DNA of 64,000 nucleotides from Streptomyces aurantiacus. GTDB taxonomy: Bacteria > Actinomycetota > Actinomycetes > Streptomycetales > Streptomycetaceae. The translations under genes and the position numbers were made by a program. Each line of letters opens with the position of its first letter. Position 1 is the first letter of the stretch. Positions 53,041 through 61,781 of the stretch are shown piece by piece. The notes beneath the pieces were generated by a model. The model was not told the DNA's origin and did no database searches. It saw only the letters and a program-made list of their open reading frames with translations. The stretch is taken from contig NZ_CP114283.1 of the NCBI RefSeq assembly GCF_027107535.1, forward strand, positions 3,100,001-3,164,000, in the 5' to 3' direction.

Positions 53041-54483
53041 CTACCCGGGGCGCGTCGCCGTCGCCAGAAGGCGGATTCCCTCGCGGATGCGTGCCGGGGA
53101 CACATGCGCGTACCCGAGGACGAGTCGCACCACGTCGTCCCCGGCCGGAGTCCGTGTGTAGTCCGAGAGCGGGCGGACGGCGACGCCGGCCCCGGCGGCG
53201 GAGGCCAGGAAGCGCTGGGGCGGCCCGTAGCGGTCGGGAAGCGTCGCGATGACGTGCAGACCGGCCGCGATGCCGGAGACCTCCGTCCCGGGAAGGTGTT
53301 CGGCCAGGGCCGTGACCAGTGTGTCGCGGCGTTCCCGGTACGCGCGCCCGCAGCGGCGGAGCTGACGGTCGTAGTCGCCGCGTTCCACGAAGCGGGCGAG
53401 GAGCGCCTGGTCGATGACGGGATTGCCGAGGTCCATCGTGCGTTTGCGTTCGACGACCTCCTCGGCGAACGACGCCGGTACCAGCAGCCAGCCGAGCCGC
53501 AGCCCGGGTGCCAGCGACTTGCTGACGGAACCCGTGTACGCGACGTGCTCCGGATCGAGGCCCTGCAGGGCGCCCACCGGCGCCCGGTCGTAGCGGAAGT
53601 CCCCGTCGTAGTCGTCCTCGACGACGAGCCCGTCCACGGACCGTGCCCAGTCGAGGAGTTCCGCGCGGCGGCGCGCGGAGTACGCGATCCCGGACGGGAA
53701 CTGGTGCGAGGGGGTCGTCACCACGGCCCGCACCCCCGACGCCCGCAGCGCCCCGCTGTCCAGACCCTCGTCGTCCAGCGGCAGCGGTACGACGCCGAGA
53801 CCCGCCGACGCGTACAGGGCCCCGTGATCGGGGCTTCCGGGGTCCTCCACGCCGACGGCACGCACCCCGCGCGCGTGGAGCACGAATCCCAGCAGTGTGG
53901 TCGCCTGGGCCACACCGGAGACGACCATCACCCGCTCCGGATCCGCGACCACACCCCTGCGCCGGGTGAGCAGCTCCGCGAGCGCGCTGCGCAGCCGGGG
54001 CAGCCCGCGCGGATCCGGATAGCCCAGCGTGTGGTGCGGCAGTTCGGCGAGCACCCCGCGCTGCGCGGCCGACCACGCGGCGCGCGGGAACAGCGACAGG
54101 TCGGGCGTCCCGGGCAGGAAGTCCGTCCGCGCGCCGGGGGAGCGGGGCGCGAGGTCCCGCACGAGAGGGTCGGCCGCCCGCACGGCACCGCCGACCCAGG
54201 TCCCCGCACCCCGGTCACTGCGGAGGTACCCCTCCGCGGTCAGCTGCTCGTACGCCTCCGTGACCAGACCCCGTGACACCCCGAGATCGGCGGCGAGTTC
54301 ACGGCTGGACGGCAGCCGGGTGCCCGGCGCGAGCCGCCCCGCCCGGACCGCCTCCCGCAGCGCCGCCTGCAGGGCACGGCCACGCGCGCGTGCCGGTGCC
54401 GAAGCGGCCGGCAGGAGCATGTCCCAGGCGCCGGCCCGGCCCGCCGCGGCGGGCTCCTCCGGATTGGTCCCCGATGACGTCAT
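53041..54483 (-). CDS. MocR/PdxR family regulator with aminotransferase-like domain
   Basis: The 480-residue protein has an N-terminal GntR-type winged helix (LPSSRELAADLGVSRGLVTEAYEQLTAEGYL, about 58-88) and a fold-type I aminotransferase-like domain. The PLP Lys is in SVSKSLAPGLRLGW near residue 325. MocR regulators sense PLP or its amino-acid adducts. It is divergent from a DMT exporter with only 47 bp between, so it very likely controls that exporter. Control of vitamin B6 synthesis (PdxR) is less supported because no pdx genes lie nearby. Confidence 0.88.
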   Translation of the reverse strand: MTSSGTNPEEPAAAGRAGAWDMLLPAASAPARARGRALQAALREAVRAGRLAPGTRLPSSRELAADLGVSRGLVTEAYEQLTAEGYLRSDRGAGTWVGGAVRAADPLVRDLAPRSPGARTDFLPGTPDLSLFPRAAWSAAQRGVLAELPHHTLGYPDPRGLPRLRSALAELLTRRRGVVADPERVMVVSGVAQATTLLGFVLHARGVRAVGVEDPGSPDHGALYASAGLGVVPLPLDDEGLDSGALRASGVRAVVTTPSHQFPSGIAYSARRRAELLDWARSVDGLVVEDDYDGDFRYDRAPVGALQGLDPEHVAYTGSVSKSLAPGLRLGWLLVPASFAEEVVERKRTMDLGNPVIDQALLARFVERGDYDRQLRRCGRAYRERRDTLVTALAEHLPGTEVSGIAAGLHVIATLPDRYGPPQRFLASAAGAGVAVRPLSDYTRTPAGDDVVRLVLGYAHVSPARIREGIRLLATATRPG

Positions 54484-54491
54484 GGAAGTGG

Positions 54492-54523
54492 ACCTTAAAC
54501 CGGACCGCGGCCCTTCATAGCGT
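54492..54523. promoter_or_regulatory. Overlapping divergent promoters of the MocR and DMT genes
   Basis: On the minus strand TAAGGT (54497-54492) lies eight bases before the MocR ATG. On the plus strand TAGCGT (54518-54523) lies seven bases before the DMT ATG. Two GGACC direct repeats (from 54490 and 54501) lie around the minus-strand box and may be MocR half-sites. Confidence 0.45.
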
Positions 54524-54530
54524 CACACCC

Positions 54531-55697
54531 ATGAACGCCACCACCACGCGCGGGTCCCTGCTCGCGGCCCTCGCCTGTGTCCTCGTCGGAGGCTCCTTCA
54601 CCGCCAACAGCGTCCTCGGCCACTATCCGTACGCGGGCGGCCAGTTCCTGCGCTACGGCCTCGCGTGCCTGCTCCTCCTCCCCCTGGTGGGGCGGGGCGG
54701 GGCGGCGCCCCTGCGGGCACTGACCGCGCGCCACTGGACACGCCTCGCGCTGCTCGCGGCCGTCGGCATGGTCGGTTTCAACCTCGCCGTGATCGCCGCC
54801 GAGCGCACCGCGGAACCCGCGATACCGGGTGTCTTCGTAGGCTGCGCCCCGGTGGTCGTCGCCGTACTCGTCCCCCTTCAGGAGGGCCGCCGGCCCCAAC
54901 GGCTCGTCCTGTACGGAGCGTTGCTCGTGGCAGGTGGCGCCTTCACGGTCCAGGGCTGGGGCCGTACCGACGGAGCCGGTATCGCCTTCTCCTTGTGCGC
55001 GCTCGTCGGAGAGGTCGGCTTCGCGGTGCTCGCGGTGCCCGTCCTGCGGCCGCTCGGACCGAGGCTGCTCTCCGCGACCGTGTGCGGGATCGCGGCGGTC
55101 GAGTCGGCGGTGGCCGGGGTGATCGTCGACGGCCGTGACTGGCTGCGGACTCCGGACTCCACCGAGGCCGTCGCACTGCTGTGGCAGGCGGCGATCGTCA
55201 CGGTCGTCGGCTTCGTCTGCTGGTACATGGGCATGCAGCGCATCGGCGCGGAACGCGCGACGCTCTTCTCCGGCCTCATTCCGGTGGCCGCCGCCTGCAC
55301 GGCCCCGCTCGTCGGAACGGGGTCCTACGGGGCGGCACAGGCCGTGGGCAGTGCCCTGGTGGGCGCCGGAGTCGCCCTCGGCTCCGGTGCGTCGAACCGC
55401 GGGGCGCGGGGCTCAGCGGCTGCCGTCCAGGATGACCCGGGCGACCAGCGCGGGGTCGTCGTTCATCGGGACGTGACCGCAGCCGGGCAGCCGCACCAGC
55501 CGGGCCCCGGGGATGATCTGCTTGGCGCGGACCCCCTGGCGGCGCACCAGGATCCGGTCCCGCATCCCCCACGCGACGGTGACGGGAAGCCCGGGGACGT
55601 CGTCCGTGAACTGGACCGAACCGCCCGCCCTGAGGGTCTCCATGAATCCCTGGGCGTTGGCCAGTGCGAGGGTCTCGGCGACCACCGCCTCGGGTGA
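54531..55697 (+). CDS. EamA/DMT superfamily exporter with run-on C terminus
   Basis: The first ~300 residues are a normal EamA exporter with ten hydrophobic spans in two repeats (SFTANSVLGHYPYAGGQFLRYG near the start). The frame has no stop at the usual place. It continues for another ~90 residues of Asp/Pro/His-rich sequence that is antisense to the convergent alpha/beta hydrolase, ending at 55697. This gives 388 residues instead of about 300. Loss of the original stop, a frameshift or a sequencing error could explain it. The divergent MocR gene probably regulates it. Confidence 0.8.
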   Translation: MNATTTRGSLLAALACVLVGGSFTANSVLGHYPYAGGQFLRYGLACLLLLPLVGRGGAAPLRALTARHWTRLALLAAVGMVGFNLAVIAAERTAEPAIPGVFVGCAPVVVAVLVPLQEGRRPQRLVLYGALLVAGGAFTVQGWGRTDGAGIAFSLCALVGEVGFAVLAVPVLRPLGPRLLSATVCGIAAVESAVAGVIVDGRDWLRTPDSTEAVALLWQAAIVTVVGFVCWYMGMQRIGAERATLFSGLIPVAAACTAPLVGTGSYGAAQAVGSALVGAGVALGSGASNRGARGSAAAVQDDPGDQRGVVVHRDVTAAGQPHQPGPGDDLLGADPLAAHQDPVPHPPRDGDGKPGDVVRELDRTARPEGLHESLGVGQCEGLGDHRLG

Positions 55698-56243
55698 ACG
55701 GCGGGCCGGGCGCGCGTAGATGCTGCTGGTCAGCGCCGCGCGGCCGGCCGCCGACCGCGACAGCCGCTCGACCATCGGCAGCGGCATGCTCCGGGCCGCC
55801 TGCCGCATCGCCTGCAGCAGTCCGAACGCATACCGCCGCTCGACGGGCGACCAGAAACCGGCGGGAGAGAGCGCCGTGACGGACCGTACGAGCTTCTCGC
55901 GGCCCAGTTCGAGGGCCAGCAGGCCGCCCAGGGAGTTCCCCGCCACATGCGGCCGGTCGATGTCCAGCGTCTCGCACAGCGCGGCGAGCGCCGCGTTCAT
56001 CGTCGTCAGGTCGTGGGCGAGGCCGTCGGGCAGTGCGGGGGACTCACCGAAACCGGGCAGGTCCACCGCGATCACGTCGCGCTCGGCCGCCAGGAGGTCG
56101 ACGACCGGGTCCCACGCCTGCCGGTGGTGGCCTATCCCGTGCAGCAGCAGGAGCGGCTGGCCGTTGCCCACGCGCGTGTACGCGAGGGACACGGTCCGCG
56201 GGCCGTGCGGAGAGGGGACGCTGAAGGAGACCGTGGCGGCCAT
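55413..56243 (-). CDS. Alpha/beta hydrolase
   Basis: The 276-residue protein has the oxyanion-hole segment LLLHGIGHHRQAW near residue 34, the nucleophile elbow GNSLGG near residue 100 and the catalytic His in GCGHVPMNDDP near residue 258. An acid, probably Asp in AWGMRDRI, lies between. It is a generic esterase/lipase-like fold; the substrate is unknown. The ATG at 56243 follows GAGGAG; the frame is open slightly upstream. Its last 285 bp are overlapped by the run-on of the convergent DMT gene. Confidence 0.85.
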   Translation of the reverse strand: MAATVSFSVPSPHGPRTVSLAYTRVGNGQPLLLLHGIGHHRQAWDPVVDLLAAERDVIAVDLPGFGESPALPDGLAHDLTTMNAALAALCETLDIDRPHVAGNSLGGLLALELGREKLVRSVTALSPAGFWSPVERRYAFGLLQAMRQAARSMPLPMVERLSRSAAGRAALTSSIYARPARRSPEAVVAETLALANAQGFMETLRAGGSVQFTDDVPGLPVTVAWGMRDRILVRRQGVRAKQIIPGARLVRLPGCGHVPMNDDPALVARVILDGSR

Positions 56244-56434
56244 GGACTGCTCCTCGTCTGGAACCGGGGCGACTCCTAGACAGCTTGTCAGCAATTACTA
56301 CCGGCGGGTAGCCCCCGGCTGTGCCAACCTTCTGGACGTACGTCGCGCAAGGCGCCCCATGCCCCTCCCGGTCGGTCCCCGACGGCTCCTGATGTCGCTG
56401 GACACGAGCCCACGTGCCGGGATGGGATGGCTTC

Positions 56435-57319
56435 GTGGCTACCGACACCGTGACCGAGGTCTTCCAGGAGCACCGGCCCGTTCTGATGGGCGTCGCCTAC
56501 CGCATGCTCGGCCGGGTGGCCGACGCCGAGGACGTGGTGCAGGACGCGTGGCTGCGCTGGTCCGGCGCCGACCGCTCCGGCGTGCGCGAACCGCGCGGCT
56601 ACCTGGTGCGCGTCGTCACCCGGCTCGCCATCGACCGGCTGCGGCAGGTCCAGTCCCGCAACGAGTCCTACGTGGGACCGTGGCTGCCCGAGCCGTACCT
56701 CACCGATTTCGGGGACACCGTCGCCGACACGGCCGAGCGCGCCGTCCTCGCCGACACGGTCTCGCTGGCCGTCCTCGTGGTCCTGGAGTCCCTCTCACCG
56801 CTGGAGCGCGCGGTGTTCGTGCTCCGGGAAGCCTTCGGCTATCCGTACGCGGACATCGCCGTCACCCTCGACCGCAGTGAGCCCGCGGTACGGCAGCTCG
56901 CGGGGCGGGCCCGCCGTCACGTCGAGGAGAAACGCCCGCGCTACGAGGTCGACCCGAACGAACGGCGCGACCTCACCGAGCGGTTCCTCGCCGCGGCGTT
57001 CGAGGGTGATCTGGACGGACTCATGTCCCTGCTGGCTCCGGACGTGCGCCTGGTGGGCGACAGCGGCGGCCTGTCGAAGGGGCCGGTGCGCGCCATCGAG
57101 TCGGCCGACAATGTGGGCCGTTTCGTCGCCGGCATCGCACGCAGGGGCCTCGTGGACGTGTCCGTCCGGCTCATCGAGGCCAACGGCGGTCCGGCGCTGC
57201 TGGTGATGTCCGGAGGCAAGCCCGACAGCGTCCTCCAACTGGACGTCGCCGACGGCCGGATCCAGTGCGTCTACATCGTCCGCAACCCGGAGAAACTGCT
57301 GCTCCTCACCGTCGACTGA
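56435..57319 (+). CDS. sigJ: ECF sigma factor of the SigJ/ECF41 type
   Basis: The 294-residue protein has sigma region 2 (VAYRMLGRVADAEDVVQDAWLRW, about 20-42) and region 4 (SPLERAVFVLREAFGYPYADIAVTLDRS). A C-terminal SnoaL-like domain follows (about 175-294), the hallmark of SigJ/ECF41 proteins that lack a separate anti-sigma. The SnoaL domain controls activity in those proteins. GTG 56435 is favoured by a GGGATGG site; GTG 56414 would add seven residues. The neighbouring hydrolase may belong to its regulon, as ECF41 genes often sit beside their targets. A perfect terminator follows. Confidence 0.87.
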   Translation: MATDTVTEVFQEHRPVLMGVAYRMLGRVADAEDVVQDAWLRWSGADRSGVREPRGYLVRVVTRLAIDRLRQVQSRNESYVGPWLPEPYLTDFGDTVADTAERAVLADTVSLAVLVVLESLSPLERAVFVLREAFGYPYADIAVTLDRSEPAVRQLAGRARRHVEEKRPRYEVDPNERRDLTERFLAAAFEGDLDGLMSLLAPDVRLVGDSGGLSKGPVRAIESADNVGRFVAGIARRGLVDVSVRLIEANGGPALLVMSGGKPDSVLQLDVADGRIQCVYIVRNPEKLLLLTVD

Positions 57320-57337
57320 CGAAGCCCGGCCCGGCCG

Positions 57338-57364
57338 AGACCCCCGCCCCGGAGGCGGGGGTCT
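57338..57364 (+). terminator. Terminator after sigJ
   Basis: A perfect 11-bp stem (AGACCCCCGCC / GGCGGGGGTCT) with a 5-nt loop begins 19 bases after the sigJ stop. Confidence 0.88.
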
Positions 57365-57452
57365 CGCCGTCGTGTCACCCGTACGGCGTATCGCGAACGT
57401 CGTATGAACGCTCTGCGGCAGCCCGTCTGTGTGAGCGGTAACAGTACGAGGA

Positions 57453-57466
57453 TTGGTCTTGACCAA
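57453..57466. promoter_or_regulatory. dre-like palindrome in the GntR promoter
   Basis: TTGGTCTTGACCAA is a palindrome interrupted only at its centre. It matches the DasR-responsive element core TGGTCTAGACCA except for one central base. It overlaps the -35 of the GntR gene promoter, so binding of DasR, or of the GntR protein itself, should repress. Confidence 0.6.
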
Positions 57467-57487
57467 GGGTGGGGGCGGCCCTATGGT
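57459..57487 (+). promoter_or_regulatory. Promoter of the GntR/UTRA gene
   Basis: TTGACC (57459-57464) is followed after 17 bases by TATGGT (57482-57487). The transcription start is predicted near 57494, giving a leader of about 70 bases before the GTG. Confidence 0.55.
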
Positions 57488-57563
57488 CGCAGGGATAGTG
57501 CAGGAACCTTTAATAAACAAGGGCGCTAAAAGCCGCCGGGACACGGCGATTGCGGAGGACACG

Positions 57564-58325
57564 GTGGGGACCACGCAGTTGGATACGGTGCCGGAGCCCA
57601 AGTACTGGCACCTCAGGACCGTGCTCAGCGAAGCACTGGACTCCGAGTTCTCGGTGGGCGAGATCCTGCCCAACGAGCGCGATCTGGCAGCCCGGTTCGG
57701 CGTCGCCAGGGCGACGCTCCGCCAGGCCCTGGAGCAGCTCGAACTGGAAGGGCGGCTCCAGCGCCGCCGCGGTGTCGGCACGACCGTGGCCCCGCCGAGG
57801 ATGGGTGTGGCCGTCGGCTCCGAGCAGCACGTGTGGCCGGGCGCGGCAGGCGACGCCTGGCAGCCGGCGGACTGCTCGGTCGCGGTCCCGCCCCCGGCGG
57901 TGGCCAAGGTCCTGGAGACCGAGAGCGACGAGCAGGTGCACGTCGTGCGCCGCTCCCGGATGACGCACGGCCAGCCGGTCGCCGCCGAACTGCTGTACAT
58001 CCCGGCCTTTTCGGTGCCCGAGCTGTCGGGCATCGACGCACCCGCGGGAGTCGCCCGCGCGCGTGCGGTGCTGCGGGAGCTCCAGCGCCTGGACCTGGAG
58101 GGCCAGGACCGTGCCGTCGAGCTCGGCTCGGCCCGGGCGGACGACGCGAAGGAACTGGACCGCCTTCCCGGCGCGCCCGTCCTCGTCGTCACGACCCGCT
58201 TCGTCGCCGAGGGACGCACGGCGGCGGTCTCCGTCGCCACCTACCGCGCCGACACCTGCCGGCTGACCTTCGGCGACTCCGGCGGCGTGGAGATCCACCA
58301 CGACCCGGAGCGTCGCGCTTCCTGA
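57564..58325 (+). CDS. GntR family regulator (HutC type, UTRA domain)
   Basis: The protein is about 253 residues with an N-terminal winged helix (KYWHLRTVLSEAL, then RDLAARFGVARATLRQALEQLELEGRL, about 14-66) and a UTRA effector domain to the end. The GTG at 57564 has GGAGG just upstream and starts at a sensible distance from the helix; a longer frame runs back into the promoter. It sits behind a dre-like palindrome that overlaps its -35. It may therefore answer to N-acetylglucosamine control through DasR or autoregulate. Its own targets are not visible. A hairpin follows. Confidence 0.85.
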   Translation: MGTTQLDTVPEPKYWHLRTVLSEALDSEFSVGEILPNERDLAARFGVARATLRQALEQLELEGRLQRRRGVGTTVAPPRMGVAVGSEQHVWPGAAGDAWQPADCSVAVPPPAVAKVLETESDEQVHVVRRSRMTHGQPVAAELLYIPAFSVPELSGIDAPAGVARARAVLRELQRLDLEGQDRAVELGSARADDAKELDRLPGAPVLVVTTRFVAEGRTAAVSVATYRADTCRLTFGDSGGVEIHHDPERRAS

Positions 58326-58346
58326 CCGGAGCCGTGTCTCTCGCAC

Positions 58347-58376
58347 ACGTCGCGCCCCGCTTCCGGGGCGCGACGT
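58347..58376. terminator. Terminator between the GntR and ROK genes
   Basis: A perfect 13-bp stem (ACGTCGCGCCCCG / CGGGGCGCGACGT) with a CTTC loop lies between convergent genes. Confidence 0.88.
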
Positions 58377-58545
58377 TCTGCTGCCGGGAGCCGGGAGCCG
58401 GGAGCAAGAGCTGGGACCTGCGGCGCTGTGCCGCCGCTGCCACGACTGCCGATGACCACGTGCCGCACAGTGTGGCGACGAACCCTGCCGTACGGAGCCT
58501 GCCGTGGCGCGGGACCATGGCGCGGGGTGGAACCTGAGGGCAGGT

Positions 58546-59703
58546 TCAGCGGCGTGCCGTCACGGTGCCCTCCACCGCGAAGAGCTGTTCCTCCACGTGG
58601 TCGAGAGCCAGCCGCAGCGCGCCGGTCGCGACGGCCGCCTCGCCCAGCAGCGACAGCGTCACCCGGGGCGGCCGCAGACAGTAGCGGGCCAGCTCCTTGC
58701 GCAGCGGCTCCAGGACGCCGTCGATGCCCGCCGCCCAGCCGCCGATCACGACGAGTTCCGGGTCGAGGGCCAGGACGAGCGCGGCGACGTCGTGCACCAG
58801 CCGCTGGATGAAGCGGTCCACGGCGGCCAGAGCCCGCTCGTCGCCTTCACGCGCGTGCGTGAAGACCTCCGCCACCGCCTGTTCGTCGAGCGGGTGCAGC
58901 GGTTCGCCGGTCGTCGACAGCAGCGTCTCGGGAGTCGCCTCCCGGCCCAGCAGGTGCAGCGCGCCGATCTCACCGGCCGCCCCGCCGTAGCCGCGGTGCA
59001 GACGTCCGCCGATCAGGGCCCCGGCGCCCGGGCTCAGGCCGGCCAGCACGAACACCACGTCGTCGGAATCGGTGGCGGCGCCCTTCCAGTGCTCGGCGAC
59101 CGCCGCCGCGTTGGCGTCGTTCTCCACGAGCACCGGGCACTTGAAGGAACGGCGCAGCCGTTCGCCCAGCGCCAGCCCCGTCCACTCCGGCAGCGCCGTA
59201 CCGAGGCGTACCGTGCCGTCGGCCTCGACGATGCCGGGGGAGGCCACACCGACGGCCCGCAGGGAACCGCGCGCGATTCCCGCGCGACGCAGCAGCTCGG
59301 CGACGGCCGTACGCAGCCGTTCGAGCCGTTCGTCCGCCGGAGCCGTCTCGCAGACGTCCTTGGCGAGCGAGCCGAGCACGCGGCCGTCCAGATCCGACAG
59401 GAGCACCGCCACACGGTGCGGGCCGATCTCCAGACCCAGCAGATGGCCCGCCTCCGCCCGGAAGCGGAACCGGCGCGCGGGCCGGCCCTGGCGCCGCGCG
59501 GCACTCTCGTCGGCCGCGGTCTCCACGACGAGCCCGCCGCCGATGAGACCCTCCACGACGCCCTCGACGGTGGGCCGGGACAGCCCGGTCACCCGGGTGA
59601 TCTCGGTGAGGGTCGCGAAGTCCGTCGCCCGCAGCGCGTGCAGCACCACCGCGGAGTTGATCCTCCGCAGCAGAGAGGGATCCCCGCCGGTCAACTGCCC
59701 CAA
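58546..59703 (-). CDS. ROK family transcriptional regulator
   Basis: The 385-residue protein has an N-terminal winged helix (LTEITRVTGLSRPTVEGVVEGLIGGGLV, about 31-58) and a ROK sugar-kinase-like domain. The domain shows LLGLEIGPHRVAVLLSDLDG, the VENDANAAAVAEH motif and AGLSPGAGALIGGRLHRG. The CxCGxxGCxE zinc motif of active ROK kinases is replaced by LLGREATPETL, so it is probably a sugar-sensing repressor only. The TTG at 59703 has GGGAGGA eight bases upstream. It stands alone, so its targets are unknown. Confidence 0.85.
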   Translation of the reverse strand: MGQLTGGDPSLLRRINSAVVLHALRATDFATLTEITRVTGLSRPTVEGVVEGLIGGGLVVETAADESAARRQGRPARRFRFRAEAGHLLGLEIGPHRVAVLLSDLDGRVLGSLAKDVCETAPADERLERLRTAVAELLRRAGIARGSLRAVGVASPGIVEADGTVRLGTALPEWTGLALGERLRRSFKCPVLVENDANAAAVAEHWKGAATDSDDVVFVLAGLSPGAGALIGGRLHRGYGGAAGEIGALHLLGREATPETLLSTTGEPLHPLDEQAVAEVFTHAREGDERALAAVDRFIQRLVHDVAALVLALDPELVVIGGWAAGIDGVLEPLRKELARYCLRPPRVTLSLLGEAAVATGALRLALDHVEEQLFAVEGTVTARR

Positions 59704-59805
59704 CGTCCGTCCTCCCAGCTCGTGCGCGTGTCGGTTGGCCGGATCGTACTCGGCGCGGCGGGTCCCGGCGAGTGCCGGGGACCCCCTCCCTGCCCGGGAC
59801 CGGAA

Positions 59806-60468
59806 TCAGCCGGGTGCCACGAACCCCGACTCGTACGCCGCGATCACCGCCTGTGTGCGGTCCCGGGCCCCCAGTTTCGCCAGTACCGCGCTGACGTGGG
59901 ACTTCACCGTCTCGGTGCCGACCACCAGCCGCGTGGCGATCTCCGCGTTCGACAGACCCCGGGTCATCAGCCGCAGCACCTCCGCCTCACGGTCGGTCAG
60001 GGCCGCCCGCTCCAGAGCGGCCCGGGCCGCTGGATTCCCGTCACCGTCCCCGAACTCGGCGGCCAACTGCCGCACCGACGCCGGGAACAGCAGCGACTCT
60101 CCCTCGGCGACCAGCCGCACGGCGTGCACGATCTCGGCCGGCCGGGCCCGTTTCAGCAGAAAGCCGTCGGCCCCCGCGCGCAGCGCCTCGTACACGTACT
60201 CGTCGTTCTCGAAGGTCGTCACCACGAGGATCTTCGGCGGCCGGTCGACGGTCCGCAGCACCGCGCGCGTGGCCTCGATGCCGTCCATCAGCGGCATACG
60301 GACGTCCATCGCGACGACGTCGGGCCGCAGCCGCCGCACCAGCGGGATCACCGCCGCGCCGTCGGCGGCCTCACCGACGACCTCGATGTCGGGCTGCGCC
60401 TCCAGAACGGCCCGCAGACCGGCTCGTACGAGGGGTTCGTCGTCGACGAGCAGAACGGTGACCGGCAT
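59806..60468 (-). CDS. NarL/LuxR family response regulator
   Basis: The 220-residue protein has a receiver domain (LLVDDEPLVRAGL; phosphoacceptor Asp in VAMDVRMP near residue 55; Thr in VTTFEND; Lys in FLLKRAR) and a C-terminal LuxR-type HTH. The HTH reads LTDREAEVLRLMTRGLSNAEIATRLVVGTETVKSHV near residue 155. It is encoded 14 bp after its partner kinase. Both are divergent from an ABC exporter whose upstream region has tandem palindromes that are likely binding sites. Confidence 0.92.
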   Translation of the reverse strand: MPVTVLLVDDEPLVRAGLRAVLEAQPDIEVVGEAADGAAVIPLVRRLRPDVVAMDVRMPLMDGIEATRAVLRTVDRPPKILVVTTFENDEYVYEALRAGADGFLLKRARPAEIVHAVRLVAEGESLLFPASVRQLAAEFGDGDGNPAARAALERAALTDREAEVLRLMTRGLSNAEIATRLVVGTETVKSHVSAVLAKLGARDRTQAVIAAYESGFVAPG

Positions 60469-60482
60469 CCGGCCAGCGTAGA

Positions 60483-61673
60483 TCAGCGCAACGGCAGCTC
60501 GACGTGCACCTGCCAGTCGCCCTCGTCCGGGCCGGTCCGCGCGCTGCCGCCCAGCAGCGAGGCCCGCTCCCGTATGCCCCGCAGGCCGCTGCCCCGGCCG
60601 GGTCCCGGTATCTCCGCCGTCAGCGGATTGCGCACCTCAAGGGAGAGTGTCCGGTCCTCGACCGCGATACGGATGCGGACGGGCACCGAGCCCGCGTGCC
60701 GCAGCACGTTGGTGAGCGACTCCTGGAGGATGCGGTAGCCCTCGCGCGAGACCGGACCGGGCACCGTCTCCAGCGGGCCCGTCATCTCGGCGTCGATCTT
60801 CGCCCCGGACGTGCGCGCGGACTCCATGAGCCGGTCGGCCTCCACCAGGGTCGGGCGGCCGCTCGTGGGCCGCCGCGACTCGCGCAGCACACCGAGCACC
60901 CGCTCCAGGTCCTCCAGCGCGGCACGGCCCGTGTCCTCGATGGCGAGCAGAGCCCGGTCGGTGAACTCGGGGCTCCCCGCGGCGCGCGCGGCACCCGCCT
61001 GCACCACGGCCACCGTCAGCGCGTGGCCGATCGAGTCGTGCAGCTCACGGGCGATGCGGGAGCGCTCCAGGAGCTGCTCGGTGCGCTCCTCCAGGGTGGC
61101 GAGCCGTTCTGCGGCGGACGGACCGAGCAGGCGGCGCGCGATCACCGTCATCAGCTCGCCGAGGCCGACCACGGCGGCGTACATCGCGACAAGGGGAAGC
61201 GGTGCGAGCAGCGCGTAGGCCCAGTGCGGCTGCGACACCGGCAGGAACGGATTGTCGTCCGGCACATAGCCGGTCGAGATCCGGACCAGGTCCACGGCGA
61301 TGAGCGGCAGCCACACCGTGACGCCCGCCACCACCCACCCGAAAGCCATGCGTACTTCCAGCAGGAGCACGGTCCGCAGCCGGTCGTACCAGGTGGCCGA
61401 CGGCGCGATGGAAATGGCCGTGTCCTGTCCGCCCTGCCCGGCCCGATCTCCGCGCTCGTCCCGCTCGCCCGGCGTCAGCATGAACCGCGCCTGCACGCCC
61501 TCGCCCCGACGCACGGCCGGGATGAGCCCCAGCGGAACGACCAACAGCGCGGGCACCCACGGCTTGGACGGGTCGATGAACATCCACACGCTGACGAACA
61601 GCATCGGCACCCACAGGTGCAGCAGCCGGGTGTACGTCGTCCCGCGGGTCAGCGGGCGCAGCAGGCGGACCAT
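60483..61673 (-). CDS. Two-component sensor histidine kinase (HisKA_3)
   Basis: The 396-residue protein has four or five membrane spans in the first ~190 residues. A linker is followed by the HisKA_3 box SRIARELHDSIGHALT (His near residue 222) and a HATPase domain with the N box LQESLTNVLRHAG and G box GSGLRGIRERA. A cytoplasmic loop rich in Asp and Arg lies between the first helices. The protein should phosphorylate the NarL-type regulator encoded downstream. Such systems sense antibiotics or membrane stress and control the adjacent ABC exporter. The signal is unknown. Confidence 0.87.
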   Translation of the reverse strand: MVRLLRPLTRGTTYTRLLHLWVPMLFVSVWMFIDPSKPWVPALLVVPLGLIPAVRRGEGVQARFMLTPGERDERGDRAGQGGQDTAISIAPSATWYDRLRTVLLLEVRMAFGWVVAGVTVWLPLIAVDLVRISTGYVPDDNPFLPVSQPHWAYALLAPLPLVAMYAAVVGLGELMTVIARRLLGPSAAERLATLEERTEQLLERSRIARELHDSIGHALTVAVVQAGAARAAGSPEFTDRALLAIEDTGRAALEDLERVLGVLRESRRPTSGRPTLVEADRLMESARTSGAKIDAEMTGPLETVPGPVSREGYRILQESLTNVLRHAGSVPVRIRIAVEDRTLSLEVRNPLTAEIPGPGRGSGLRGIRERASLLGGSARTGPDEGDWQVHVELPLR

Positions 61674-61707
61674 CCCGTCATCGTGCCAGCCGGTACCGAC
61701 AACGAGC

Positions 61708-61747
61708 CTCCCCCGAGCGGGGGAGACGCACTCCCCGGGCGGGGGAG
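61708..61747. promoter_or_regulatory. Tandem CTCCCC palindromes between kinase and exporter genes
   Basis: CTCCCCC-GAGC-GGGGGAG (61708-61725) and CTCCCC-GGGCG-GGGGAG (61731-61747) are two related inverted repeats. Their centres lie about 22 bp apart, roughly two helical turns. They are the probable sites for the response regulator controlling both directions. Confidence 0.6.
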
Positions 61748-61781
61748 GCCCAACACCCCTCCCGCCAGCCAGTCTTGGCCC

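Noticed and set aside
58384-58404. Three CCGGGAG heptamers
   Set aside because: Short GC-rich microrepeat after a terminator, with no further structure; likely slippage.
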